A stretch of DNA of 64,000 nucleotides from Dysgonomonas mossii DSM 22836 (GTDB lineage Bacteria; Bacteroidota; Bacteroidia; Bacteroidales; Dysgonomonadaceae). A program made the translations under genes and the position numbers. How positions within the stretch are numbered: the stretch's first letter is position 1; every line of letters begins with the position of its first letter. A model generated the notes under the pieces. The model searched no databases and was not told where the DNA came from. It saw nothing but the letters and a program-made list of their open reading frames with translations. The stretch is from NCBI RefSeq assembly GCF_000213575.1, contig NZ_GL892004.1, forward strand, positions 124,001 through 188,000, read 5' to 3'. Shown in pieces: positions 43,530 to 51,869 of this stretch.

Positions 43530-45518
43530 ATGGACATCAGACTTGATAATAGATTACCCGAATATCCGTCTTTTGTTGAAGGGATACGCCGTGCACCCGA
43601 TAGGGGCTTTAGGCTCAGTGCTGCTAAGACAATAACAGCACTTAAAAATGCTTTGCGATATATTCCCGTCGAATTACATGAAACCTTAGCTCCTGAGTTT
43701 CTCAAAGAGCTCAAAACCCGGGGACGCATCTATGGATACCGTTTCCGTCCACAGGGAGACATCTTCCCGAAGTCTATCGACCAATATAAAGGAAACTGTA
43801 TTGAAGGAAAAGCCTTTCAAGTAATGATAGATAACAACCTTTGCTTCGATATCGCATTATATCCGTACGAGTTGGTTACGTATGGCGAAACAGGGCAAGT
43901 TTGTCAAAACTGGATGCAATATCAATTGATTAAAAAGTATCTTGAAGTACTTACAAGGGATCAGACCTTAGTTATTGAGTCCGGACATCCTCTTGGTCTA
44001 TTCAAATCGAAGCCTGATGCTCCGCGAGTCATTATCACAAATTCCATGATGGTGGGCATGTTCGACAATCAGGCTGATTGGGAAATTGCCGCACAGATGG
44101 GTGTTGCCAACTATGGGCAAATGACAGCCGGAGGATGGATGTACATAGGACCACAAGGTATAGTACATGGCACATTCAATACATTACTAAATGCCGGACG
44201 CAAAAAATTAGGCATTCCTCAAGATAAGAACCTGGGAGGCTATCTGTTTGTTTCATCAGGGTTGGGAGGCATGAGTGGAGCACAACCCAAGGCTGCTGAT
44301 ATAGCGGGTGCTGTTTCTATTGTAGCTGAAGTAGATCTCTCTCGTATCGAAACACGTTTCAGACAAGGATGGGTACATCATATAATATCCGAAGCAAAAG
44401 AAGCTTTTGATATGGCTAAACAAGCTCAAAAAAATAAAAAGCCTTGTTCCATAGCTTATCATGGCAATATTATTGATTTGCTGGAGTATGCAGAAAAAAA
44501 TCAAATTCACATAGACCTACTTTCAGATCAGACCTCCTGTCATGCAGTATACGAAGGCGGCTATTGCCCTGTTGGGATATCATTTGAAGAGAGGACAAGA
44601 TTATTAAAAGAAGATAGGCAAACATTTCACAAGCGAGTAAACGATTCTCTTAAACGTCATTTTGAAGTTATCCGCAAACTAGTTGCTAAAGGTATATATT
44701 TCTTCGATTATGGTAATTCTTTCATGAAAGCAATATACGACTCGGGTATAAAAGAAATATCTAAAAATGGCATCGACGAAAAAGATGGCTTTATCTGGCC
44801 TTCGTATGTGGAAGACATCATGGGACCCGAATTGTTCGATTATGGATATGGACCTTTCCGTTGGGTTTGCCTCAGCGGAAAGCACGAAGACCTCATCAAA
44901 ACAGACCATGCAGCAATGGAATGTATCGATCCTACACGAAGAGGACAAGATAAAGACAATTACGAATGGATTCGCGAAGCTGAAAAAAATCAACTGGTAG
45001 TTGGTACACAGGCACGTATCTTATATCAAGATGCTCTAGGAAGAATGAATATTGCTTTGCGTTTCAATAAACTGGTTAGAGATGGAGAAGTCGGCCCGAT
45101 AATGTTAGGACGCGATCATCATGATGTAAGCGGTACAGATTCTCCATTTCGGGAAACAGCAAATATAAAAGATGGCAGCAATGTAATGGCAGACATGGCT
45201 GTACAATGTTTTGCCGGAAATGCAGCAAGGGGAATGAGCCTCGTTGCGCTTCACAATGGTGGAGGCGTTGGCATTAGCAAAGCCATTAACGGAGGATTTG
45301 GATTAGTTTGCGATGGTAGTGAACGAATTGACGAAATTATACGTTCATCTATGTTGTGGGACGTGATGGGTGGAGTAGCACGCCGTTCGTGGGCACGAAA
45401 CGAACATGCAATCGAAACTTGCGAGTCTTTTAATGAGACTCACAATGATGGTTATCATATCACAATACCCTATATTGCAGACGAAGAATTAGTAAAGAAT
45501 ATTATAGAAAATAATTAA
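43530..45518 (+). CDS. hutU: Urocanate hydratase
   Basis: A 662-residue protein, the longer urocanase form common in Bacteroidota (the short form is about 555). It converts urocanate to imidazolonepropionate, the second step of histidine degradation, with tightly bound NAD as electrophile. YLFVSSGLGGMSGAQPKAADI is the NAD-binding glycine-rich block. QTSCHAVYEGGYCPVGISFEE lies in the central region and the C-terminal part has DHHDVSGTDSPFRETANIKDGSNVMADMA in outline, a conserved active-site segment. It starts the hut operon and its stop shares one base with the next start (TAATG). Confidence 0.95.
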   Translation: MDIRLDNRLPEYPSFVEGIRRAPDRGFRLSAAKTITALKNALRYIPVELHETLAPEFLKELKTRGRIYGYRFRPQGDIFPKSIDQYKGNCIEGKAFQVMIDNNLCFDIALYPYELVTYGETGQVCQNWMQYQLIKKYLEVLTRDQTLVIESGHPLGLFKSKPDAPRVIITNSMMVGMFDNQADWEIAAQMGVANYGQMTAGGWMYIGPQGIVHGTFNTLLNAGRKKLGIPQDKNLGGYLFVSSGLGGMSGAQPKAADIAGAVSIVAEVDLSRIETRFRQGWVHHIISEAKEAFDMAKQAQKNKKPCSIAYHGNIIDLLEYAEKNQIHIDLLSDQTSCHAVYEGGYCPVGISFEERTRLLKEDRQTFHKRVNDSLKRHFEVIRKLVAKGIYFFDYGNSFMKAIYDSGIKEISKNGIDEKDGFIWPSYVEDIMGPELFDYGYGPFRWVCLSGKHEDLIKTDHAAMECIDPTRRGQDKDNYEWIREAEKNQLVVGTQARILYQDALGRMNIALRFNKLVRDGEVGPIMLGRDHHDVSGTDSPFRETANIKDGSNVMADMAVQCFAGNAARGMSLVALHNGGGVGISKAINGGFGLVCDGSERIDEIIRSSMLWDVMGGVARRSWARNEHAIETCESFNETHNDGYHITIPYIADEELVKNIIENN

Positions 45519-46330
45519 TGAAGAAACTTATCACAATTATACTTCTGCTTTTATCAGCTAATGTTTTTAGTCAGAATATAGACCTAAAAAAGATAGCCGA
45601 GCAAATTACAGAAGAAGGAAAATACCTTTACCGGCTCGAAATAACAGCATGGCATGGGACAGATATTTTTACAAAAAGCTTCAAAGAGAAAGAGCGGATC
45701 GGTGGATATTTCTCCTATATTGATAATGGAACTGCAAAGTGTTTGTTCTTTTCAAGAAGCGCAAACCCAAAAGTAATCGGAGTCGTTTCGTTCGGAGATA
45801 TTAAAATAGTAGAAACAGCAACTATAGACTTCAAGGAACGAGACTTCAGGGAAGATGAAAAGCTGCTGTTTACTATACGGCAAAAAGCTTTAGCCGAAAT
45901 ACAGGAAGACAGCGTCCTATTCAAGACATATAGCAATACAAGCTTCAATCTTATCCCCTATATCCGCAACGGAGAAAAGAGAGTATATGTATTAACCGCT
46001 CCAAAGGTTACCGGAGTAATGCTCTTCGGAAACGATTATCTGCTAACGTTTGACGAACAAAACAATGTGAAAGAGAAAAAAGAAATTCACAGAAATCTAA
46101 TTCCTATCGACTTTGACGGAGGAAAAGATGCCGTAGTCTCTGTTCACTCTCATGCTCCTGAAACAGGTGACTTTATTACGCCTACTGATATTTGTACGTT
46201 GATGCTTTATGCACAATATGCCGGATGGGACACACATATAGTACTTTCAGATAATTATGTAAGCATCTGGGATTGCGATACAGAATCACTTACCTTGGAG
46301 ACAAGAGCAGATTATGATAAAACGAAATAA
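45518..46330 (+). CDS. Exported protein with JAB/JAMM-like HxH...D signature, function unknown
   Basis: A 270-residue protein with signal peptide (LITIILLLLSANVFSQ). Residues about 20-190 have no recognised family. Near the C-terminus DAVVSVHSHAPETGDFITPTD carries His210-x-His212 and Asp224, followed by a helix and a THIVLSDNYVSIWD strand, a layout like the JAB/JAMM metalloprotease fold (HxH-x7-S-x2-D), but with one extra spacer residue and Thr for Ser. It overlaps hutU by one base, so it is translationally coupled to a histidine-catabolism gene. The role is unknown; metal-dependent peptidase activity is a hypothesis only. Confidence 0.6.
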   Translation: MKKLITIILLLLSANVFSQNIDLKKIAEQITEEGKYLYRLEITAWHGTDIFTKSFKEKERIGGYFSYIDNGTAKCLFFSRSANPKVIGVVSFGDIKIVETATIDFKERDFREDEKLLFTIRQKALAEIQEDSVLFKTYSNTSFNLIPYIRNGEKRVYVLTAPKVTGVMLFGNDYLLTFDEQNNVKEKKEIHRNLIPIDFDGGKDAVVSVHSHAPETGDFITPTDICTLMLYAQYAGWDTHIVLSDNYVSIWDCDTESLTLETRADYDKTK

Positions 46331-46361
46331 GCAGGATAATAAGTAAAATTAAATTCTGTCT

Positions 46362-46386
46362 GTCATCCTGAGGCACGAAGGATCTC
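46362..46386 (+). repeat. REP-like half element
   Basis: A single arm starting GTCATCCTGAGGCACGAAGG and ending GATCTC. It matches one arm of the palindromes at 26440-26507 and 47365-47434. The opposite arm is not present, so this looks like a decayed copy. It sits in the 122-bp gap before ftcD. Confidence 0.55.
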
Positions 46387-46452
46387 TATTTAGAAAAAGA
46401 TATGCACGCTATAAAAAGGTAGAAATAAGTCAAGTCTTAATAAAATAATACC

Positions 46453-47355
46453 ATGAGCTCAAACAAAATCATTGAATGCGTTCCAAATTTTAGCGAAGGA
46501 CGCGATCTTGAGAAGGTAGAAAAGATCGTAAATGCTTTCCGTGCCAAAGAAGGCGTTAAGCTGCTAGACTACAGCACCGACAAAGACCACAACCGAATGG
46601 TAGTAACCGTTGTAGGCGAACCCAATGCTCTAAAAAAAGCAGTGATAGAAGCTATAGGCATAGCAGTGCAAGTAATAGATCTTAATCACCACAAAGGACA
46701 ACATCCCCGTATGGGAGCTGTCGACGTAGTTCCTTTCATCCCTATCCGCAATGTAAGCATGGAAGAAGCCGTCAACCTCTCGAAAGAAGTAGGACAGGAA
46801 GTCGCCGAACGCTATGGATTGCCGGTATTCCTTTACGAAAAAGCAGCATCTGCTCCTCATCGCGAAAATCTGGCTACAATCCGAAAAGGAGAGTTTGAAG
46901 GACTGAAAGAAAAGATGACTCTACCCGAATGGAAGCCCGATTTTGGACCCGATCAGCCACACCCAACAGCCGGAGGTGTTGTTATAGGGGCACGCATGCC
47001 ACTGGTAGCATACAATGTAAACCTGAATACCAACAAGCTCGAGATAGCAGACTCAATAGCAAAGAAGGTGCGATTCCTAGGCGGTGGCTTACGCTTCTGT
47101 AAGGCTATGGGCGTGGAACTGACAGAAAGAGGAATCGTACAAGTATCGATGAACCTGACAGATTTTACGAAAACAGCGATATACCGTGCTCACGAATTAG
47201 TAAGAATAGAAGCAAATCGTTACGGAGTATCTGTAGTAGGAGCGGAAATCATCGGTCTCGTTCCGATGGATGCGCTGATAGATACAGCGGCTTACTATCT
47301 GGGGCTTGAAGATTTTTCGACAAAGCAGGTACTGGAAACACATTTGATGGAGTAG
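46453..47355 (+). CDS. ftcD: Glutamate formimidoyltransferase
   Basis: A 300-residue protein corresponding to the formiminotransferase half only of vertebrate FTCD. The N-terminus NKIIECVPNFSEGRD is diagnostic, followed by LLDYSTDKDHNRMVVTVVG, HPRMGAVDVVPFIP and HPTAGGVVIGARMPLVAYNVNL. It transfers the formimino group from N-formimino-glutamate to tetrahydrofolate, giving glutamate and 5-formimino-THF. The cyclodeaminase step is encoded separately by the fchA gene three genes later. It is in the hut operon between the JAB-like gene and hutI, flanked on both sides by REP-like sequences. Confidence 0.95.
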   Translation: MSSNKIIECVPNFSEGRDLEKVEKIVNAFRAKEGVKLLDYSTDKDHNRMVVTVVGEPNALKKAVIEAIGIAVQVIDLNHHKGQHPRMGAVDVVPFIPIRNVSMEEAVNLSKEVGQEVAERYGLPVFLYEKAASAPHRENLATIRKGEFEGLKEKMTLPEWKPDFGPDQPHPTAGGVVIGARMPLVAYNVNLNTNKLEIADSIAKKVRFLGGGLRFCKAMGVELTERGIVQVSMNLTDFTKTAIYRAHELVRIEANRYGVSVVGAEIIGLVPMDALIDTAAYYLGLEDFSTKQVLETHLME

Positions 47356-47364
47356 ACTTTCCTT

Positions 47365-47434
47365 GTCATTCTGACCAAAGGGAAGAATCTTTTGTCTCAA
47401 TAGAGTCGAGATGTTTCGTTACACTCAATATGAC
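47365..47434. repeat. REP-like palindromic element in the ftcD-hutI gap
   Basis: A 70-bp imperfect palindrome: the left arm begins GTCATTCTGACCAAAGGGAA and the right arm is the inverse of GTCATATTGAGTGTAACG. It shares the GTCATnnTGA...GAAnnATCT pattern with 26440-26507 and 46362-46386. It lies within the hut operon, so it will be transcribed and can fold as a long hairpin. Confidence 0.7.
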
Positions 47435-47449
47435 AATAATGGATAACAC

Positions 47450-48697
47450 ATGAAAAAAGGAAACATCATTATAAAAAACGCAGCACAATTAGTTACTTGT
47501 TCCGGCTTTTCGGCAAAGAAGGGGAGAGAAATGTCTAACCTGTCGATCATCGAAAACGGATCGGTGATTGTCACAGGAGGTATAATTACATTTGTAGGCA
47601 AAAGTGCAAATTGCCCTCCGCTGTCAGATTTCCCCGAACATACAGTCATTGACGCTACAGATAAAGCTGTACTCCCCGGATTTGTGGACTCTCACACACA
47701 TTTTATTTTTGGAGGCTATCGCGAGGAAGAATTCTCATGGCGTATGCGTGGCGATAGCTATATGTCTATAATGGAGCGTGGCGGTGGTATACACAATACA
47801 ATGACAGTAACTCGCAATGCTTCTTTTGAAGAGCTGAAAGAAGCCGGACGGAAAAGACTCGACAAAATGTTCGCTATGGGTGTAACCACTGTAGAAGGTA
47901 AGAGCGGTTATGGAATGAACAAAGAGACAGAGCTTAAACAACTGGAAGTGATGAAAGCTCTGGACGAAGAGCATCCTATCGATATCGTAAGCACTTTTAT
48001 GGGAGCACATGCCACACCACAGGAATATAAAGGCAGAGAAGATGCCTTCTTAGACTACCTGATAAAGGAGGTGATGCCTTTAGTAAAGGACAAGAATCTG
48101 GCAGAATGCTGCGACATATTTTGCGAAAAGAATGTGTTTGACATACAACAATCACGAAGATACTTAACAGCAGCAAAAAATCTTGGCTTTAAACTAAAAA
48201 TACATGCCGACGAGATAGTGACACTTGGTGGAGCTGAACTGGCCGTAGAATTAGGAGCATTGTCGGCAGATCATTTACTACAGGCATCAGACAAAGGAAT
48301 TGCAGATTTAGCAAATAGCAATACTGTTGCGACGCTATTGCCATGCACCGCATTTTCTCTGAAAGAAGATTATGCACGAGGCAGATTTATGATAGACTCG
48401 GGCTGTGCTGTCGCTTTAGCCACAGATCTCAATCCGGGAAGCAGTTTTACGAATTCTATACCTCTGTTATTTGCTTTGGCATGCATTTATATGCAGCTTT
48501 CACCCGAAGAGGCTGTTACTGCACTCACTATAAACGGAGCGGCAGCTTTAGGCATAGCGGACAAGATTGGTAGTATTGATGTGGGCAAGCAGGGCGATTT
48601 AGTGATATTAGAATATCCTTCTTACAAGTTTCTGCCTTACCATATAGGAATGAATATTGTAGAAAAAACAATTAAAAATGGAGTTATTTTTAATTAA
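47450..48697 (+). CDS. hutI: Imidazolonepropionase
   Basis: A 415-residue metal-dependent amidohydrolase that opens imidazolone propionate to N-formimino-glutamate. The metal site is formed by DSHTHFIFGGYREEEF (HxH), KIHADEI, SADHLL and ATDLNPGSSFTNS; MAFGVTT-type block AMGVTTVEGKSGYG and the THFIFGG motif are specific for HutI among amidohydrolases. N- and C-terminal segments form the beta-sandwich (IIIKNAAQLVTC and GKQGDLVILEYPSYKFLPYH). It is third in the catabolic order and positioned after ftcD. Confidence 0.96.
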   Translation: MKKGNIIIKNAAQLVTCSGFSAKKGREMSNLSIIENGSVIVTGGIITFVGKSANCPPLSDFPEHTVIDATDKAVLPGFVDSHTHFIFGGYREEEFSWRMRGDSYMSIMERGGGIHNTMTVTRNASFEELKEAGRKRLDKMFAMGVTTVEGKSGYGMNKETELKQLEVMKALDEEHPIDIVSTFMGAHATPQEYKGREDAFLDYLIKEVMPLVKDKNLAECCDIFCEKNVFDIQQSRRYLTAAKNLGFKLKIHADEIVTLGGAELAVELGALSADHLLQASDKGIADLANSNTVATLLPCTAFSLKEDYARGRFMIDSGCAVALATDLNPGSSFTNSIPLLFALACIYMQLSPEEAVTALTINGAAALGIADKIGSIDVGKQGDLVILEYPSYKFLPYHIGMNIVEKTIKNGVIFN

Positions 48698-48758
48698 CAA
48701 TTAATTTTTGGGCTTAAATTTATCTATTATAGAGTATTTTATATTAAGTTAGAGGGAT

Positions 48759-48809
48759 AAAAAGGTAACAACCAAAAACGTCTAAAAACTGTTACTTTTG
48801 TTACTTTTT
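48759..48809 (+). repeat. Dispersed hairpin-forming intergenic element, copy 2
   Basis: A 51-bp segment starting AAAAAGGTAACAACC and ending GTTACTTTTGTTACTTTTT. Its reverse complement aligns with 11944-11995 at roughly 83% identity, one gap included. It lies in the 223-bp gap between hutI and the GT51-like gene. The rest of that gap shows no recognised feature. Confidence 0.6.
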
Positions 48810-48920
48810 AACAATTAAGCTTTTTACTATGCAGAAACAATAAAACCTATTATAAAGCTATCTTGCTTCTTGGTTTAATGTATTTTATCATGCTGCCGGT
48901 AAGAGACATTCCATATACTA

Positions 48921-49529
48921 ATGGAAAAGGAAATGACAAAAAGAAAGAAAAATATATTGCTAATAATTTTTATCTTTCCGATAACTATCATTATTGGTAT
49001 GCTTTATTTTGTCAAACTGGGTGGATACTTTATTCTGAATAATGCGGAAACAGGCATATATATAAATGATATTAAGAATAGTCCCGAGCTACCAAATAGA
49101 TTCTATGAGATATACAATATAATCTATCCGGATGCTTTAGATAACAACCCTTGGAAGCATTTCTTAAATAAAACGTTAGAAAAAAATGATTCTCCCTGTG
49201 CATGTGAGGAAGCGATCTACATAAGCTGGTATCCCTTACACACTAAAACATCTGAAGTAATATTACTTACATCTTTGACAGAAGATTACGCATCACAAAA
49301 AGAGTGCTTGAAATACTATGCTTCAAAATTTGTATTCCCCAATAAAATAATAGGAGTGCGAAAAGCCTCTGTGGAATATTTTCATAAACAAATTTATTTC
49401 CTGAGCGATTCAGAGTTTACAGAACTCATACTAATGATGAAAAACCCGCCTTTCTATAACAAGAAACGCTTTCCGAGCAAAGGGCGAGCAGAAATAAATA
49501 ATATTCTTAAGAAATTACATAATTCTTAA
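48921..49529 (+). CDS. Membrane-anchored, possibly degenerate GT51 transglycosylase-like protein
   Basis: A 202-residue protein with one N-terminal membrane helix (residues 14-34, LLIIFIFPITIIIGMLYFV). Near residue 147 the segment RKASVEYFHKQIYFLSDSEF, with MMKNPPFYN after it, resembles the end of GT51 peptidoglycan glycosyltransferase domains (A..YF.K....L...E...L...L.NP..Y). The catalytic EDxxFxxHxG motif is absent; in its place is a PNRFYEIYNIIYPDALDNN region and a CAC pair near residue 90. It would therefore be a non-catalytic relative, if the similarity holds. It sits between hutI and fchA. The alternative ATG 12 bp downstream is equally plausible. Confidence 0.5.
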   Translation: MEKEMTKRKKNILLIIFIFPITIIIGMLYFVKLGGYFILNNAETGIYINDIKNSPELPNRFYEIYNIIYPDALDNNPWKHFLNKTLEKNDSPCACEEAIYISWYPLHTKTSEVILLTSLTEDYASQKECLKYYASKFVFPNKIIGVRKASVEYFHKQIYFLSDSEFTELILMMKNPPFYNKKRFPSKGRAEINNILKKLHNS

Positions 49530-49548
49530 CCTTTTAAATTGTAGTATC

Positions 49549-50172
49549 ATGCTAGTAAACCTATCAGTTAAAGATTTTTTAGCAAAGACAGCAGGAAGTG
49601 ATCCTGTACCCGGAGGAGGCAGCATTGCAGCATTAAATGCAGCAATAGCATCAGCATTGACAGAAATGGTAGCCAACCTTACCATTGGTAAAAAAAAGTA
49701 TGAAGACAAAGAAGGATTGATGAGAAAAATTGTCGCTATAACAGAAAACTATAGGGCAAGCTTTATGAAAGATATAGATGCCGATTCGGAAGCATATAAT
49801 AATGTTTTCGCCGCATTCAAACTCCCCAAAGAAACAGACGAAGAAAAAATAGAACGCAACAACCAGATACAGGAAGCAACCAAGATTGCAGCAGAAATAC
49901 CAATGGAAGTAGCCCGCAAGGCCGTAGACATAATGGATGTTATAGTACAGGTAGCAGATCAAGGCAATCAGAATGCTATAACAGACGCCTGTGTCGCTAT
50001 AATGACAGCCCGCACGGCTGCAATAAGTGCGATACTGAATGTAAAAATAAATCTTTCCTCGATCAAAGACATAGAATATGTAGCGCTGATGACACAGGAG
50101 GCAAACTACCTGGAGAGCGAAGCCATCATGAAAGAGCAGGAGTTATTGAGTAGAGTAAGCAAAATACTATAA
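49549..50172 (+). CDS. fchA: Formiminotetrahydrofolate cyclodeaminase / methenyl-THF cyclohydrolase-like
   Basis: A 207-residue helical protein. The N-terminal SVKDFLAKTAGSDPVPGGGS carries the PVPGGGS loop that binds folate in this family, and AALNAAIASALTEMVANLTIGK follows as expected. It converts 5-formimino-THF to 5,10-methenyl-THF plus ammonia, completing the one-carbon transfer begun by FtcD. It is 19 bp after the GT51-like gene and 4 bp before hutH. Confidence 0.93.
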   Translation: MLVNLSVKDFLAKTAGSDPVPGGGSIAALNAAIASALTEMVANLTIGKKKYEDKEGLMRKIVAITENYRASFMKDIDADSEAYNNVFAAFKLPKETDEEKIERNNQIQEATKIAAEIPMEVARKAVDIMDVIVQVADQGNQNAITDACVAIMTARTAAISAILNVKINLSSIKDIEYVALMTQEANYLESEAIMKEQELLSRVSKIL

Positions 50173-50176
50173 GTTT

Positions 50177-51679
50177 ATGAAGAATGTCTATTATATCGGT
50201 TCCGGAGAGTTGGACTTCGAAATCATTGAACAAATAATCAACAAAAACCTTAAACTAGAATTAGCTGCTGACGCTAAAGAACGTATACAAAAGTGTAGGG
50301 ATTATCTGGATCAAAAAATAGAGTCGCAAAAAACACCGATGTATGGCATTACTACAGGTTTCGGTTCGCTCTGCAACAAGAACATATCTCCGGATGAGCT
50401 TACACGTTTGCAGGAGAACCTTGTTAAATCGCATGCTTGCAGCGTAGGTGAAGAAATATCTCCTGTTATTGTCAAACTAATGATGCTCCTCAAAGCTCAC
50501 GCCTTGTCATTAGGGTATAGCGGAGTGCAAGTGATTACCGTTCAGCGGATAATCGACTTCTTCAACAACGATATTATTCCCATCGTTTGCGATCGTGGTT
50601 CGCTCGGAGCATCAGGCGATTTAGCACCACTGGCAAATCTATTTTTACCTCTCATTGGTGTGGGTGATGTTTATTATCAGGGGCGTAAACGTGAAGCAAT
50701 GAGCGTTCTCGATGAGTTTGGCTGGAAGCCAATCCGCCTGATGAGCAAAGAAGGGCTGGCTCTGCTGAATGGAACGCAGTTTATGAGTGCCAATGGTGTA
50801 TTCGCCATGTTGAGAGCATTCAAACTATCTAAAAAAGCGGACTTAATAGCTGCCCTTTCACTCGAAGCTTTTGACGGCTGCCTCGATCCGTTTTTAGATT
50901 GTCTCCACCAGATGCGTCCGCATAAAGGACAAATAGAAACAGCCGATAATTTCCGTAAGCTACTTGAGGGAAGTGAGCTTGTCGCCCGGGAAAAAGATCA
51001 TGTACAAGACCCTTACTCTTTCAGATGTATCCCTCAGGTACATGGAGCAACAAAAGACGCTATAAGATATGTAGCTTCGGTGTTGTTGACAGAAATAAAC
51101 TCAGTAACGGATAATCCGACCATCTTCCCCGATGAGGATAAAATTATATCAGGAGGAAATTTCCACGGACAACCTCTTGCTATTTCGTACGATTTTTTGG
51201 CAATTGCCTTAGCCGAATTAGGAAACATTTCGGAGAGACGTGTAGCTCAGCTAATTATGGGACTACGCGGACTACCTGAGTTTCTTGTCGCTAATCCGGG
51301 AGTAAATTCGGGATTTATGATACCTCAGTATGCTTCGGCTTCGATGGTTAGCCAGAATAAGATGTATTGTTATGCTGCATCCAGCGACTCTATTGTTTCA
51401 TCCAATGGGCAAGAAGACCACGTGAGTATGGGTGCCAATGCTGCAATTAAGATATTCAAAGTAATGGATAACTTAAATCATATACTCGCCATCGAATTGA
51501 TGAATGCAGCTCAGGGAATAGATTTTCGCCGTCCGGCAAAAACATCACCTATACTCGAAAACTTCCTGAAAGAGTATCGCAAAGAAGTAGCCTTCGTAAA
51601 CGACGATATCGTGATGTATAAAGAAATACACAAGACTGTAGCGTTTCTGAATAGGACATCACTGGAGTTTATGGACTGA
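50177..51679 (+). CDS. hutH: Histidine ammonia-lyase
   Basis: A 500-residue enzyme that deaminates histidine to urocanate, the first step of the pathway although last in the operon. The MIO cofactor triad is Ala145-Ser146-Gly147 in RGSLGASGDLAPLANL. YGITTGFGSLCNKNI (active-site Tyr), FHGQPLAISYDF, and QYASASMVSQNK further on are conserved in ammonia-lyases. The close packing with fchA (4-bp gap) confirms operon membership. A tyrosine or phenylalanine ammonia-lyase is excluded by the hut context. Confidence 0.95.
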   Translation: MKNVYYIGSGELDFEIIEQIINKNLKLELAADAKERIQKCRDYLDQKIESQKTPMYGITTGFGSLCNKNISPDELTRLQENLVKSHACSVGEEISPVIVKLMMLLKAHALSLGYSGVQVITVQRIIDFFNNDIIPIVCDRGSLGASGDLAPLANLFLPLIGVGDVYYQGRKREAMSVLDEFGWKPIRLMSKEGLALLNGTQFMSANGVFAMLRAFKLSKKADLIAALSLEAFDGCLDPFLDCLHQMRPHKGQIETADNFRKLLEGSELVAREKDHVQDPYSFRCIPQVHGATKDAIRYVASVLLTEINSVTDNPTIFPDEDKIISGGNFHGQPLAISYDFLAIALAELGNISERRVAQLIMGLRGLPEFLVANPGVNSGFMIPQYASASMVSQNKMYCYAASSDSIVSSNGQEDHVSMGANAAIKIFKVMDNLNHILAIELMNAAQGIDFRRPAKTSPILENFLKEYRKEVAFVNDDIVMYKEIHKTVAFLNRTSLEFMD

Positions 51680-51869
51680 TATTTGTTGTTTAGTATAAAA
51701 TTCATAAAAAATATAGTAAAATAAATATCTGCATTACAGTACTGTCAATATCAATAAGTTAAAATAACTTCATTAAAATCTCTTTAGTGTGTGATTTTTA
51801 ATTGGAAAGATTGTCTTATTAAATATAACATATTACAATCTAATATTTGATACCTAATCTTCTCATACT

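Noticed and set aside
48832-49081. Alternative frame before and across the GT51-like start with a hydrophobic stretch (AILLLGLMYFIMLPV)
   Set aside because: It has no start codon in a useful place and stops early. It could be a remnant of a duplicated signal segment, but the frame starting at 48921 explains the protein better.
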